Shown piece by piece: positions 8,354 through 15,422 of a stretch of DNA of 35,282 nt. Location of the stretch: NCBI GenBank assembly GCA_902766005.1, contig CACXCB010000343.1, positions 1-35,282 of the forward strand, in the 5' to 3' direction. Position numbers and translations under genes: made by a program. Origin of the DNA: an uncultured Erysipelotrichaceae bacterium (GTDB taxonomy: Bacteria; Bacillota_I; Bacilli_A; Erysipelotrichales; Erysipelotrichaceae). The notes below the pieces were generated by a model. The model was not told the DNA's origin. It did not search any database and was given only the letters and a program-made list of their open reading frames with translations. Each line of letters starts with the position of its first letter. The first letter of the stretch is position 1.

Positions 8354-8640
8354 TGTTAACAACAAAACAAAAAGCATTTTTAAGGAGCCTGGCACAGACC
8401 GAAAGGGCGATGATCCAGGTAGGCAAAGATGCAATCAGTGACAACCTGATTAATAATATCAATGAATTAATCAAAAAGAGGGAGCTTCTCAAAATCTCTG
8501 TTTTGAAGAACTGTCCGATGGATATCAAGGAATGTGCATTTGATTTGGCAAGACTGACAAACAGTGAACTTGTACAGGTGATCGGCAGACAAGTAATCAT
8601 CTATAAAAAGGCAAAGGAACCGAAGATTCTCTTGCCATGA
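8353..8640 (+). CDS. yhbY: Ribosome assembly RNA-binding protein YhbY (CRM domain)
   Basis: 95 residues, the normal length for this family. It is a single CRM (IF3-C-like) RNA-binding domain that associates with pre-50S particles. The start resembles family members (LTTKQKAFLRSLA), and the GKDAISDNLI segment corresponds to the conserved G-x-x-G-loop region preceding a long helix (usual form VGKxGLS). The end VIGRQVIIYKKAKE matches the conserved terminal strand. The ATG shares one base with the yqeH stop, and the stop overlaps the next gene by ATGA, so it lies within a translationally coupled operon. Confidence 0.93.
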   Translation: MLTTKQKAFLRSLAQTERAMIQVGKDAISDNLINNINELIKKRELLKISVLKNCPMDIKECAFDLARLTNSELVQVIGRQVIIYKKAKEPKILLP

Positions 8641-9413
8641 TATTGACATGTACATTTGATCCTGTCACGAAAAACGAGATATCGTTTATCCGTAAATACA
8701 TGAAAGAGCACCGGATGAAAGATATCTATGTCAAGGTGGAGGGAGAAGGCGTATTATCGAAAAGGATCAGGCAGAAACTTCTGCAGAAAGCTGTTCAGCC
8801 ATACAGGCATATCCATGTATGTAAAGAGGGAGAAGGCATGGCAATGCAGGGCTTTAGAGATGAAGAGGAAATGATACGGCGAGGGCACTTCTATCTGGCT
8901 GCTGACGGTATAAAAAAGATACTTTGTGAAAATGGCTTTTATTTCACAAATATCATGGAAGCCATGTGTACCAAAGAGAGAATCATCCATAGCTATGGCG
9001 TAGCCGACATGGCCAAAGAACTTGCAGAGTTTTACGGATTTGATCCTGAAATTGCATATCAGATGGGTTTGCTGCATGATATTACCAAACGCTTCGACAA
9101 ACAGGAGAATGAAAAGATCATGCAGATTTATCACCCTGAATGGCTGGATATTTCCGAAAAAGTATGGCATTCCTTCACTGCAGTTACCTGGGTGAAACAG
9201 AATATGGGTCTTCATGATCACAGAATTCTGAATGCCATGTATCATCATACTTTAGGTGACGGCCATTCCCCATACTGTCATATCCTCTATATGGCAGATA
9301 AACTGGAAATCAATCGTACATACGAATGTGAAAGAGAAAGAAAAGAAGCATACAAAGATTTATACAAAGGTGCTGTATTTGTCAGAGACAGTGCCAACAG
9401 GCATATTAAATAA
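8637..9413 (+). CDS. yqeK: Vestigial NadD domain fused to YqeK HD-domain hydrolase
   Basis: 258 residues. The C-terminal part (about 112-258) is a YqeK HD-domain phosphohydrolase with His118, HD at 147-148, His178, a His pair at 203-204 and Asp221. Characterised YqeK proteins cleave diadenosine tetraphosphate symmetrically to ADP. The first about 110 residues look like a collapsed NadD (nicotinate-nucleotide adenylyltransferase). CTFDPVTKNE stands where NadD has GGTFDPxHxGH, and residues 79-102 resemble the NadD C-terminus (IR...G...V..YI..NGLY). The central part and the HxGH catalytic motif are missing, so adenylyltransferase activity is not expected. The position between yhbY and rsfS is exactly where nadD-yqeK normally sits, which supports the interpretation. 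Confidence 0.85.
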   Translation: MILTCTFDPVTKNEISFIRKYMKEHRMKDIYVKVEGEGVLSKRIRQKLLQKAVQPYRHIHVCKEGEGMAMQGFRDEEEMIRRGHFYLAADGIKKILCENGFYFTNIMEAMCTKERIIHSYGVADMAKELAEFYGFDPEIAYQMGLLHDITKRFDKQENEKIMQIYHPEWLDISEKVWHSFTAVTWVKQNMGLHDHRILNAMYHHTLGDGHSPYCHILYMADKLEINRTYECERERKEAYKDLYKGAVFVRDSANRHIK

Positions 9414-9424
9414 CAGGAGAAAAC

Positions 9425-9769
9425 ATGAGTACATTATTAGAGACAGTCATTCATACACTGGATGAAAAACTTGCAGAGGATATCGTTACTATTGATATGA
9501 GCGAAGTCAATCCGTTTACCGATTACTTTGTGATCTGCACCGCACGTAATATCCGTCACAGCCAGTCACTTGCTGAATTTTTGGAAAAAGCTGCTTATGA
9601 AAACGGCTTTGAAGTTCGTGCAAGAGAAGGCGAAAAAGACAGTAACTGGATCTTGGTGGATATGTATGATGTTGTGGTACATATCTTCACAGAAGAGGCA
9701 AGAAAAACATACCGTCTTGAATCATTATGGGCAGACCGTCCGATGCAAAAAGCAAACCGTGAAGAATAA
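9425..9769 (+). CDS. rsfS: Ribosomal silencing factor RsfS
   Basis: 114 residues, normal for the family. RsfS binds ribosomal protein uL14 on the 50S subunit and blocks subunit joining when nutrients are low. Conserved segments are visible: DYFVICTARNIRHSQSLAE, then GFEVRAREGEKDSNWILVD, and DVVVHIFTEEARKTYRLESL, ending in the typical LW.D. AGGAG lies 5 bases before the ATG, and the gene follows yqeK by 11 bases. It is the last gene of the parE-rsfS operon, and a terminator hairpin overlaps its stop. Confidence 0.96.
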   Translation: MSTLLETVIHTLDEKLAEDIVTIDMSEVNPFTDYFVICTARNIRHSQSLAEFLEKAAYENGFEVRAREGEKDSNWILVDMYDVVVHIFTEEARKTYRLESLWADRPMQKANREE

Positions 9770-9785
9770 TCATCACGGTTTTTTT
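9755..9785 (+). terminator. Intrinsic terminator of the parE-rsfS operon
   Basis: AACCGTGA (9755-9762) pairs with TCACGGTT (9773-9780), followed by a T run to 9785. Confidence 0.9.
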
Positions 9786-9790
9786 ATACG

Positions 9791-9814
9791 AAAAAACACC
9801 TTATTCAGGTGTTT
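9791..9814 (-). terminator. Intrinsic terminator of the thioredoxin-like gene
   Basis: AAACACCT (9794-9801) pairs with AGGTGTTT (9807-9814), with a five-base loop and an A run at 9791-9796 that reads as T on the minus strand. It overlaps the stop codon. Confidence 0.8.
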
Positions 9815-10331
9815 CGACAGGTTCAATATCTTGGGCTGTACCGATATACAGTCCGTTTTCAATTAACCATAATTCAATATCCAGCGCATTCAGCATCTCG
9901 TCATTATTCCATTCCAGTTTGGAATCCACCTGGGGAATGCCGTCATGAATCGATACTGCCGCAAAGGCAGGATAGGAGTTGATGCCCCATTCGGAAGACA
10001 AACGGCTGACACTCATACTGCGTTCAAGTTCAGTGATGTCCACCGTATCAATTAACTTATTGATTTCCAGCTTTGTTTCATTCTGTACGATATTTAAAAC
10101 GGTATTTTTGACATAGGCACAATCGGAATTGATCTTACTGTAGAAAAACAGGTAATAGATTGCACCTTCACTGCCGCTTAATACATAATCGTTCAGTGTA
10201 TCATATTCGATATATGCCTGTTCGTCAGGAGAATGCGTATCGAGCTGAGGCTCAAAGATGCGATAACCGACAACGGCAGTACTGTATATCATCAGGAAAC
10301 ATAAGCCTGTAAATAAAACTTTCTTAAACAT
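9801..10331 (-). CDS. Membrane-anchored thioredoxin-fold-like protein, single cysteine at the active-site position
   Basis: 176 residues. One N-terminal hydrophobic segment (about residues 5-23) follows a short Lys-containing start, with the rest predicted outside the membrane. The outer part has thioredoxin-fold traits: a hydrophobic strand YYLFFYS, then SKINSDC (Cys71) where thioredoxins have CxxC, and later SYPAFAAV with Pro121 at the cis-proline position. With a single cysteine it is not a classical dithiol oxidoreductase; it might be a monothiol or binding-only variant. The start at 10331 is preferred over one 16 codons upstream because AAAGG precedes it and the promoter occupies the upstream stretch. 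It is monocistronic. The function is unknown; the fold call is inference from pattern. Confidence 0.7.
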   Translation of the reverse strand: MFKKVLFTGLCFLMIYSTAVVGYRIFEPQLDTHSPDEQAYIEYDTLNDYVLSGSEGAIYYLFFYSKINSDCAYVKNTVLNIVQNETKLEINKLIDTVDITELERSMSVSRLSSEWGINSYPAFAAVSIHDGIPQVDSKLEWNNDEMLNALDIELWLIENGLYIGTAQDIEPVETPE

Positions 10332-10350
10332 ATTAAACCTTTGCCCGCTT

Positions 10351-10379
10351 ATTCTATCAAAGGATGAAAATGAAATCAA
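10351..10379 (-). promoter_or_regulatory. Promoter of the thioredoxin-like gene
   Basis: On the minus strand: TTGATT (10374-10379), 17-bp spacer, TAGAAT (10351-10356) with a TGn extension, 20 bases before the preferred ATG. Confidence 0.65.
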
Positions 10380-10436
10380 CCAATACGTTGTTTATAATGG
10401 TTTTACATGTTGAAACTTAGATAGGGATAGATCGGT

Positions 10437-10442
10437 TATAAT
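10437..10442 (+). promoter_or_regulatory. Candidate -10 for dnaD-nth
   Basis: A perfect TATAAT lies in the divergent region before dnaD. No -35 of good quality is seen at 16-18 bp. Confidence 0.35.
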
Positions 10443-10496
10443 CGCAGAGAATTTGTATTGAATTCACAGCCTGAAATTTTTATAATTATTATTACT

Positions 10497-11033
10497 ATGA
10501 AATGGTACGAACAAAACTATATAAACAGAAGAGACTGGGTTCTGGATCATCTGGAACTGTTAGGCCTTGATGGAAATGAGACGATGATCGTTTTATTGAT
10601 TGATTTCATGAATGAGCATCGCATTCCGGTCAGCCTGGACTCTCTGCACAAAAAAACAGGATTAAATGAAGAGGAAATCAACAGGATCATTTCTTCTTTA
10701 TGTGCCAGAAAATATCTGGAGATACGCGGTTCGGCAAAATCCGTCCGATTTCTGTTAAACGGATTATATGAAACCGATATTGCCAGAGACCAGCGGATTC
10801 TCGATAAATCACTGTTTGATGTTTTTGAAACTGAATTCGGAAGACCTTTAAGCAATCGGGAAATGGAAAAGCTCAGTGACTGGAACAAGGTAACGGATAA
10901 AAAACTCATCCTGTATGCTTTAAGAGAAGCAAGTGCCTATCAGGCATTGAATATGAACTACATCGACAAGATTCTGAAAGACTGGAAGGATTCCGGTTTG
11001 ACAGCCCAGATGATTGAAGAGGGAAAACGATAA
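10497..11033 (+). CDS. dnaD: DnaD-like replication initiation/restart protein
   Basis: 178 residues from the ATG at 10497. The N-terminal winged-helix part (about residues 1-95, starting KWYEQNYINRRDWVLDHL) is followed by a DnaB/DnaD C-terminal domain (about 105-175). That domain shows the conserved FGRPLSNREMEKLSDW stretch and the YIDKILKDWKDSGL end, equivalent to the YxxxIxxxW signature. DnaD helps load the replicative helicase with DnaB/DnaI. A TTG at 10458 would add 13 mostly hydrophobic residues. Neither start has a strong ribosome binding site, and the ATG gives a family-like beginning. It lies directly before nth (one-base overlap), the same order as in Bacillus. Confidence 0.9.
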   Translation: MKWYEQNYINRRDWVLDHLELLGLDGNETMIVLLIDFMNEHRIPVSLDSLHKKTGLNEEEINRIISSLCARKYLEIRGSAKSVRFLLNGLYETDIARDQRILDKSLFDVFETEFGRPLSNREMEKLSDWNKVTDKKLILYALREASAYQALNMNYIDKILKDWKDSGLTAQMIEEGKR

Positions 11034-11695
11034 TGGAAAGAATGTCTGTTGAAGAAATATTGAATCATCTGGAAAGGATGTATCCTGAAGCAGGTTGTGA
11101 ACTGGATCATATGGATAACTACCAGATGGCTGTTGCCGTGATTCTCAGTGCACAGACAACCGATGCCTCTGTCAATCGTGTCACACCTGCCTTGTTTGCC
11201 GCATATCCTGATATTGCTTCTTTGGCTGCTGCAGATCTGAAGGACATTGAAGAAAAGATTCAATCCCTTGGCCTGTACCGCAATAAAGCAAGATCCATTA
11301 AAGGGTTTGCGAAAGGTGTAGTTGAGAATTTCAACGGACAGATTCCTGAAACAATGGATGAGCTGGTGACACTTCCCGGTGTCGGCAGGAAATGTGCCAA
11401 TGTCATTTTGGCAGAATGTTTCCGCATACCTGCTTTAGCGGTTGATACACATGTTTCCAGAGTTTCCAAAAGACTTGGGCTGGCTTATCAAAAGGATGGT
11501 GTCGACACCATCGAAAGGAAGCTGAAAAAGAAGATTCCCAAGGAAAGATGGATCAAAACCCATCATCAGATGATCTTTTTCGGCAGATATCTTTGTCATT
11601 CCAGAAATCCGGAATGTATTCAATGTCCATTTGTAAAAATCTGTCATGAGAAAAATAAAAACCTGACTGTTCGTCAAAAACCTGAAGTTCTTTAA
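11033..11695 (+). CDS. nth: Endonuclease III (DNA glycosylase/AP lyase)
   Basis: About 220 residues, typical length. It removes oxidised pyrimidines and cleaves at abasic sites in base excision repair. The helix-hairpin-helix is LPGVGRKCANVI with catalytic Lys120, and the catalytic Asp138 lies in AVDTHVSRVSKRLGL. The C-terminal iron-sulfur loop shows four cysteines spaced C-x6-C-x2-C-x5-C (about 187-203), which binds a 4Fe-4S cluster. It is translationally coupled to dnaD through TAATG. A strong terminator overlaps the stop. Confidence 0.96.
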   Translation: MERMSVEEILNHLERMYPEAGCELDHMDNYQMAVAVILSAQTTDASVNRVTPALFAAYPDIASLAAADLKDIEEKIQSLGLYRNKARSIKGFAKGVVENFNGQIPETMDELVTLPGVGRKCANVILAECFRIPALAVDTHVSRVSKRLGLAYQKDGVDTIERKLKKKIPKERWIKTHHQMIFFGRYLCHSRNPECIQCPFVKICHEKNKNLTVRQKPEVL

Positions 11696-11707
11696 TTCAG
11701 GTTTTTT
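11678..11707 (+). terminator. Intrinsic terminator of dnaD-nth
   Basis: AAACCTGAA (11678-11686) pairs with TTCAGGTTT (11696-11704), then a T run to 11707. Confidence 0.9.
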
Positions 11708-11718
11708 GCATTCTGGAT

Positions 11719-11724
11719 TATAAT
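11719..11724 (+). promoter_or_regulatory. Candidate -10 of the TetR operon
   Basis: TATAAT 19 bases before the regulator start, inside the 8-bp palindrome ATTATAAT. The -35 is weak (TTCAGG at 11696 with a 17-bp spacer). No clear TetR operator palindrome is seen. Confidence 0.4.
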
Positions 11725-11743
11725 AGATGAAAGAGGCATATTT

Positions 11744-12322
11744 ATGGATGAGATCAGTGTAAAAATCAAGGAAGCTGCATACAAGGAATTTCTTGAAAAA
11801 GGGTTTGAAAAAGCATCAATGCGCAATATTGCCAAAACAGCCGGTATTACAACCGGTGCCTTTTACTCCCGTTTTGAAAATAAGGATGCCTTGTATAAAA
11901 CGGTATTTGAAGATGTCACGACAAAACTGGAAAGGCTTTTTGAAATATTGAAACCTGCATACTACAGAGGTGCGGAAAGAGGTGTCGGAGGAATTCTTGA
12001 AGTGATAGAAATGGAGATGCTGGGTGTTACCGGTCTGATCTATGACAATTATCAGCTCTTTCAGCTTTTGTTTTTAAAGAGTCATGGCAGTGAAATGGAA
12101 TTCTATTTTGATCATATCATTGAAAAGAAGATCAGTGATACATTGCAGTATTTCAAAGGATTTTATGCCGATGAAAATACACTCCGTCTCATCCTGATCA
12201 ATCAGTATGAGACATACAAGCAGATTATCAAACATGATTATTCCAAAGAGGATGCAATGCGTTGTCTGCAGGAGGTCATGCGCTTCTATAAGTTCGGCTG
12301 GAAAGGAATATTAAAGAAATGA
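11744..12322 (+). CDS. TetR/AcrR family transcriptional regulator
   Basis: 192 residues. The N-terminal helix-turn-helix is clear at about residues 25-45 (SMRNIAKTAGITTGAFYSRF), the classic TetR pattern with NIA..AGI..G..Y..F, followed by ENKDALY. The rest is an all-helical ligand-binding and dimerisation domain with no recognisable specificity. AAGAGG lies 7 bases before the ATG. It is the first gene of a tight five-gene run (next start overlaps by ATGA), so it probably controls its own operon. The ligand may be a substrate or product of the enzymes downstream; that is inference. Confidence 0.92.
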   Translation: MDEISVKIKEAAYKEFLEKGFEKASMRNIAKTAGITTGAFYSRFENKDALYKTVFEDVTTKLERLFEILKPAYYRGAERGVGGILEVIEMEMLGVTGLIYDNYQLFQLLFLKSHGSEMEFYFDHIIEKKISDTLQYFKGFYADENTLRLILINQYETYKQIIKHDYSKEDAMRCLQEVMRFYKFGWKGILKK

Positions 12323-13032
12323 AACCATATATCATATATCATATGACATGTTCTTTAAACATGAAGATTACGGGAAGTTTCCTGACAAAATATCCCGAAG
12401 CTTCCGAACTGTATTATCAGTTGCACAGACAGTATCGCCAAATCGGTGCCGGGGGTTTTATCTGCGGCAGGACAACGATGCAATCAAGCTTTCTGCATGG
12501 GGAATGTTTTGCGGAAAAGAATAATGGAATGGTATTACCGAGAGAGGATTTCATAGCTGATGCAGAACATGATTTCTATGCTGTTGCAATTGATACACAT
12601 GGAAAACTGCCATGGAAAGAAAATGTCATTCATGATGAAGATCCCGGATATGATGACTGTCATATCATCGAAGTCTTATGTGAGAATGTATCCGATAGCT
12701 ATCTGCAATATCTGCAGGAAAAGAAAATCTCCTACATTTTTGCCGGTAAAGAAACTCTGGATATGGGGTTCATGCTGGAAAAGCTGAACAGGTATTTTGG
12801 AATGCGCACCATATTGCTTGAAGGCGGAGGAATCATCGGCGGCTCCTTTGAAAAAGAGGGCATGATTGATGAATTATCCCTTGTCGTTGTGCCTTATGTC
12901 GAAAGCGAACATGAAAGATCTCTTTTTGCAAACCTGGATACACCTGCATTGAGCGGCTATCACGTACAATATACTGAAAAAGAAGGAGATATCATCATGC
13001 TTCATTATACGAAAGAGGAAAGTGATGCTTGA
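12319..13032 (+). CDS. RibD C-terminal/dihydrofolate reductase-like oxidoreductase
   Basis: 237 residues. It belongs to the RibD_C family of NAD(P)H reductases with a DHFR-like fold. The start IIYHMTCSLNMKITG corresponds to the family opening strand, FICGRTTM is the GRxT segment near residue 48, and ILLEGGGIIGGSF near 172 is the EGGG dinucleotide-binding motif followed by GMIDELSLVVVPYV. No deaminase domain is attached, and no riboflavin genes are nearby, so a role in riboflavin synthesis is unlikely. Stand-alone members act on varied small molecules. Translation is coupled to the TetR gene (ATGA overlap). The end overlaps the start of the next gene by 8 bases. Confidence 0.85.
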   Translation: MKPYIIYHMTCSLNMKITGSFLTKYPEASELYYQLHRQYRQIGAGGFICGRTTMQSSFLHGECFAEKNNGMVLPREDFIADAEHDFYAVAIDTHGKLPWKENVIHDEDPGYDDCHIIEVLCENVSDSYLQYLQEKKISYIFAGKETLDMGFMLEKLNRYFGMRTILLEGGGIIGGSFEKEGMIDELSLVVVPYVESEHERSLFANLDTPALSGYHVQYTEKEGDIIMLHYTKEESDA

Positions 13033-14014
13033 GCTGTTTGGTACCCTTGGTCCTTCCTGTGCAGATAAGGATATACTGGTACAGATGTTTCAGGAGGGCA
13101 TGAGCGGCATTCGTTTAAATCTATCTCATACAAGCCTTTTGGAAAGCACAGATTGGCTGCAGGCATATCATGCTGCTGCAAAAGAATGCGGCATACAGGC
13201 ACAGCTGTTAATTGATATGCAGGGACCCGAATTACGCATCGGAACAATTGCGGGCAGTCTGAATCTGAAAAACAATGCTATGGTTACACTTGGCAATGCG
13301 GAAGAGATTCCGATCGATGAACATCTGCTGCAAGTCATGGAAACCGGGGATCATGTATTACTTGATGATGGCAAAATCGAACTTTTGATTCAAAACAAGG
13401 AAGATGCCTGTGCAAAGGCAATTGTCATACGCGGAGGACTGCTTTCTTCAAGAAAGAGCATCAAGATTATCGATAAGGATATTACCGGACCTGTCTTGAC
13501 AAAACAAGATATCGAAAATCTTCAGCATGCCAAGGAATACGGGGTGACCGCATTGATGCAGCCGTTTGTCAGAAACGGCAAAGAATTAAAACAAGTTAAA
13601 GATACATTGCATCAATTTGATTGTGATGATATTCGGATCTTTGCGAAAATCGAAAACATGACCGGTTATGAAAACCTGGAAAATATACTGCCGTATGCAG
13701 ATATGATTGTCATTGCGAGAGGAGATCTTGGCAATGACATGCCTTTATGGAAACTGCCTGTTATTCAAAGAAAAATATCGGATCTCTGTCTTCAGCATCA
13801 CAAGCCGTTTCTTGTTGTGACACAGATGCTTGCCAGCATGGCGAATGCACCGATACCGACACGAGCGGAAGTATCGGATATCTTCCGTGCAGTCGATGAA
13901 GGCGCATCTGCCCTAATGGTCACTAATGAAACAGCTGTAGGAAAGTATCCTGCTGCAGTGATCCGCTATTTATACAACACCGCAAACGAAGCATTCAAAT
14001 GGAAGGAGAGTTAA
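13025..14014 (+). CDS. Pyruvate kinase-like protein lacking the C-terminal regulatory domain
   Basis: 329 residues, against about 470-585 for pyruvate kinases. The catalytic A and B domains are present: TLGPSC, RLNLSHT (Arg30, Asn32, Ser34), Asp64 in DMQGPELRIG, Lys208 and Glu210 in AKIEN, ARGDLG (Asp234), and TQMLASM (Thr266) with PTRAEVSDI. The usual MLSGETA.GKYP box reads MVTNETAVGKYP. The protein stops just after this box, so the C domain that makes the tetramer interface and binds effectors is absent. Key catalytic residues remain, so phosphoenolpyruvate or enolpyruvate-type chemistry is possible, but the housekeeping role is doubtful. The ATG at 13025 is preferred over GTG 13022 because AGAGG is six bases upstream. 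It sits in the TetR operon before an amidohydrolase. Confidence 0.85.
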   Translation: MLELFGTLGPSCADKDILVQMFQEGMSGIRLNLSHTSLLESTDWLQAYHAAAKECGIQAQLLIDMQGPELRIGTIAGSLNLKNNAMVTLGNAEEIPIDEHLLQVMETGDHVLLDDGKIELLIQNKEDACAKAIVIRGGLLSSRKSIKIIDKDITGPVLTKQDIENLQHAKEYGVTALMQPFVRNGKELKQVKDTLHQFDCDDIRIFAKIENMTGYENLENILPYADMIVIARGDLGNDMPLWKLPVIQRKISDLCLQHHKPFLVVTQMLASMANAPIPTRAEVSDIFRAVDEGASALMVTNETAVGKYPAAVIRYLYNTANEAFKWKES

Positions 14015-14015
14015 T

Positions 14016-15173
14016 ATGTTTGTCATTCAAAACGGAAGAATTCACGATGCCGTAAACAAAGAACCGTATATTGCCGATATACTGGTTGAAGAAGGCAAAA
14101 TCAAAGAGATTAAAAAAGGACTGACTGCAGAAAAAGTCATTGATGCCAAAGGACTGGATGTCTATCCGGGATTTATCGATGCTCATGCACATCTTGGCTT
14201 GGATGGATACGGCATTGGCTTTGAAGCCCATGATTATAATGAAATGGGTGATATCTGCACTCCGCAGATGAGAGCAATTGACAGCTTCAATCCAATGGAT
14301 CCGACAGTGAAGAAAGCCGCACAGGCAGGCGTTACCTGTGTAGCAACAGGTCAGGGAAGTTCCAATGCCATCGGCGGAACATGGATCGCTGTAAAAACAA
14401 CAGGTGTATGTGTCGATGATATGATCGTCAAAGATCCGATTGCGATGAAGTGCGCTCTGGGAGAAAACCCGAAGAGATGTTACAGGGATAAAGGCAATTC
14501 TGCAAGAATGTCTACGGCTGCGCATATGAGGGAGATGATTCTTCAGGCAAAAGATTATCTTGCAAGAAAAGAAGCAGCCGGAGATGATGTCACAAAACGT
14601 CCTGCTTTCAATATGAAATGCGAAGCGATGATTCCGGTATTAAAGAGAGAGATTCCTTTGAAAGTGCATGCACATCAGGCAAATGATATTCTGACTGCCA
14701 TTCGCATTGCCAAGGAATTTGATCTGAAACTGACACTTGAGCATGTTACAGAAGGACATCTGATTGCCGACAAGCTTGCTGAAAACAAGCAGTATCCGAT
14801 GGCAGTAGGGCCATCATTGACCCATGCTTCCAAATTCGAATTGCAGAACAAGACTTGGAAGACGCCGAAGATTCTGAATGAGAAAGGCTGCCTGGTTTCC
14901 ATTATTACCGATTCACCGGTTATTCCGCAGGAATACCTTCCTTTATGTGCAGGTCTAGCGGTAAAAGCAGGTATGGACAGATTTGAGGCATTGAAAGCAA
15001 TTACGATTAATCCGGCAATGCATATCGGCATTGCAGATCGTACGGGATCATTGGAAGAGGGCAAAGATGCAGATATTGTTATCTGTGACGGAGATCCGTT
15101 TGCAGTTTCTACAACAATCAAATATGTCTTTATTGATGGCAATGCCATTGATTTGACACCGGACAAGGAGTAA
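14016..15173 (+). CDS. Amidohydrolase (metal-dependent, imidazolonepropionase/Xaa-Pro dipeptidase-like group)
   Basis: 385 residues, cytoplasmic. It has the amidohydrolase architecture: an N-terminal beta-sandwich, then GFIDAHAHLG with metal ligands His57 and His59. Further ligands are HAH at 218-220, His243 in LEHVTEGH, and Asp299 in ITDSPVIP. It ends with ITINPAMHIGIADRTGSLEE and GKDADIVICDGDPF, the usual second half of the sandwich. This pattern is the COG1228-like group, which includes enzymes acting on cyclic amides and acyl-proline dipeptides. The substrate cannot be assigned. It starts one base after the PK-like stop, with GGAGAG upstream, so the two proteins are made together and may work on the same metabolite. 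Confidence 0.9.
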   Translation: MFVIQNGRIHDAVNKEPYIADILVEEGKIKEIKKGLTAEKVIDAKGLDVYPGFIDAHAHLGLDGYGIGFEAHDYNEMGDICTPQMRAIDSFNPMDPTVKKAAQAGVTCVATGQGSSNAIGGTWIAVKTTGVCVDDMIVKDPIAMKCALGENPKRCYRDKGNSARMSTAAHMREMILQAKDYLARKEAAGDDVTKRPAFNMKCEAMIPVLKREIPLKVHAHQANDILTAIRIAKEFDLKLTLEHVTEGHLIADKLAENKQYPMAVGPSLTHASKFELQNKTWKTPKILNEKGCLVSIITDSPVIPQEYLPLCAGLAVKAGMDRFEALKAITINPAMHIGIADRTGSLEEGKDADIVICDGDPFAVSTTIKYVFIDGNAIDLTPDKE

Positions 15174-15175
15174 TG

Positions 15176-15343
15176 ATGAGAGAATTACCCGACAACTGGG
15201 ACAGCTTGTCTCATAAAGAAAAAGAAAAATTCTTTGCACAGAACTACTACCATTATATTCGTGAAGGGGAAGTGGATGGCTTGCAGCCGTTTGCACCTGA
15301 AGACATCAAGGAAGCATATTCTGCTTTTCTGAAAGAAAAATAA
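15176..15343 (+). CDS. Small hypothetical protein, 55 residues
   Basis: An open frame beginning MRELPDNWDSLSHKEKEKF and ending in AFLKEK. AAGGAG ends five bases before the ATG at 15176; an ATG at 15173 overlaps the amidohydrolase stop and is too close to the site. It is soluble, helical-looking and charged, with several aromatic residues (FFAQNYYHYI). The terminator directly overlaps its stop, so it is clearly the last unit of the TetR operon and not a leader of the next gene. No family is recognised. It might be a small partner of the amidohydrolase or PK-like protein, but only its position suggests this. Confidence 0.75.
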   Translation: MRELPDNWDSLSHKEKEKFFAQNYYHYIREGEVDGLQPFAPEDIKEAYSAFLKEK

Positions 15344-15369
15344 TCCGGTACATCGTATCGGATTTTATT
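15342..15369 (+). terminator. Intrinsic terminator of the TetR-amidohydrolase operon
   Basis: AATCCGGTAC pairs with GTATCGGATT (one G-U) around an ATC loop, followed by TTTTATT. Confidence 0.85.
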
Positions 15370-15396
15370 GCATTCTGATCGTTTCTGAAATACTAT
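15368..15396 (+). promoter_or_regulatory. Promoter of the HAD hydrolase gene
   Basis: TTGCAT (15368-15373), 17-bp spacer, TACTAT (15391-15396), 26 bases before the start. Confidence 0.7.
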
Positions 15397-15422
15397 ATTT
15401 GTCGGAAATAAGGAGATAAAAC

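Noticed and set aside
13022-13027. GTG at 13022 as start of the PK-like gene
   Set aside because: Only about three bases from the AGAGG site; the ATG at 13025 has normal spacing.
12319-13032. Riboflavin biosynthesis (RibD) role for the reductase
   Set aside because: No deaminase domain, no other rib genes and no FMN-riboswitch-like leader nearby.
13995-14525. 176-residue minus-strand open frame in the amidohydrolase gene
   Set aside because: Opposes conserved metal-binding motifs of the amidohydrolase and has a His/Cys-rich shadow-like composition.
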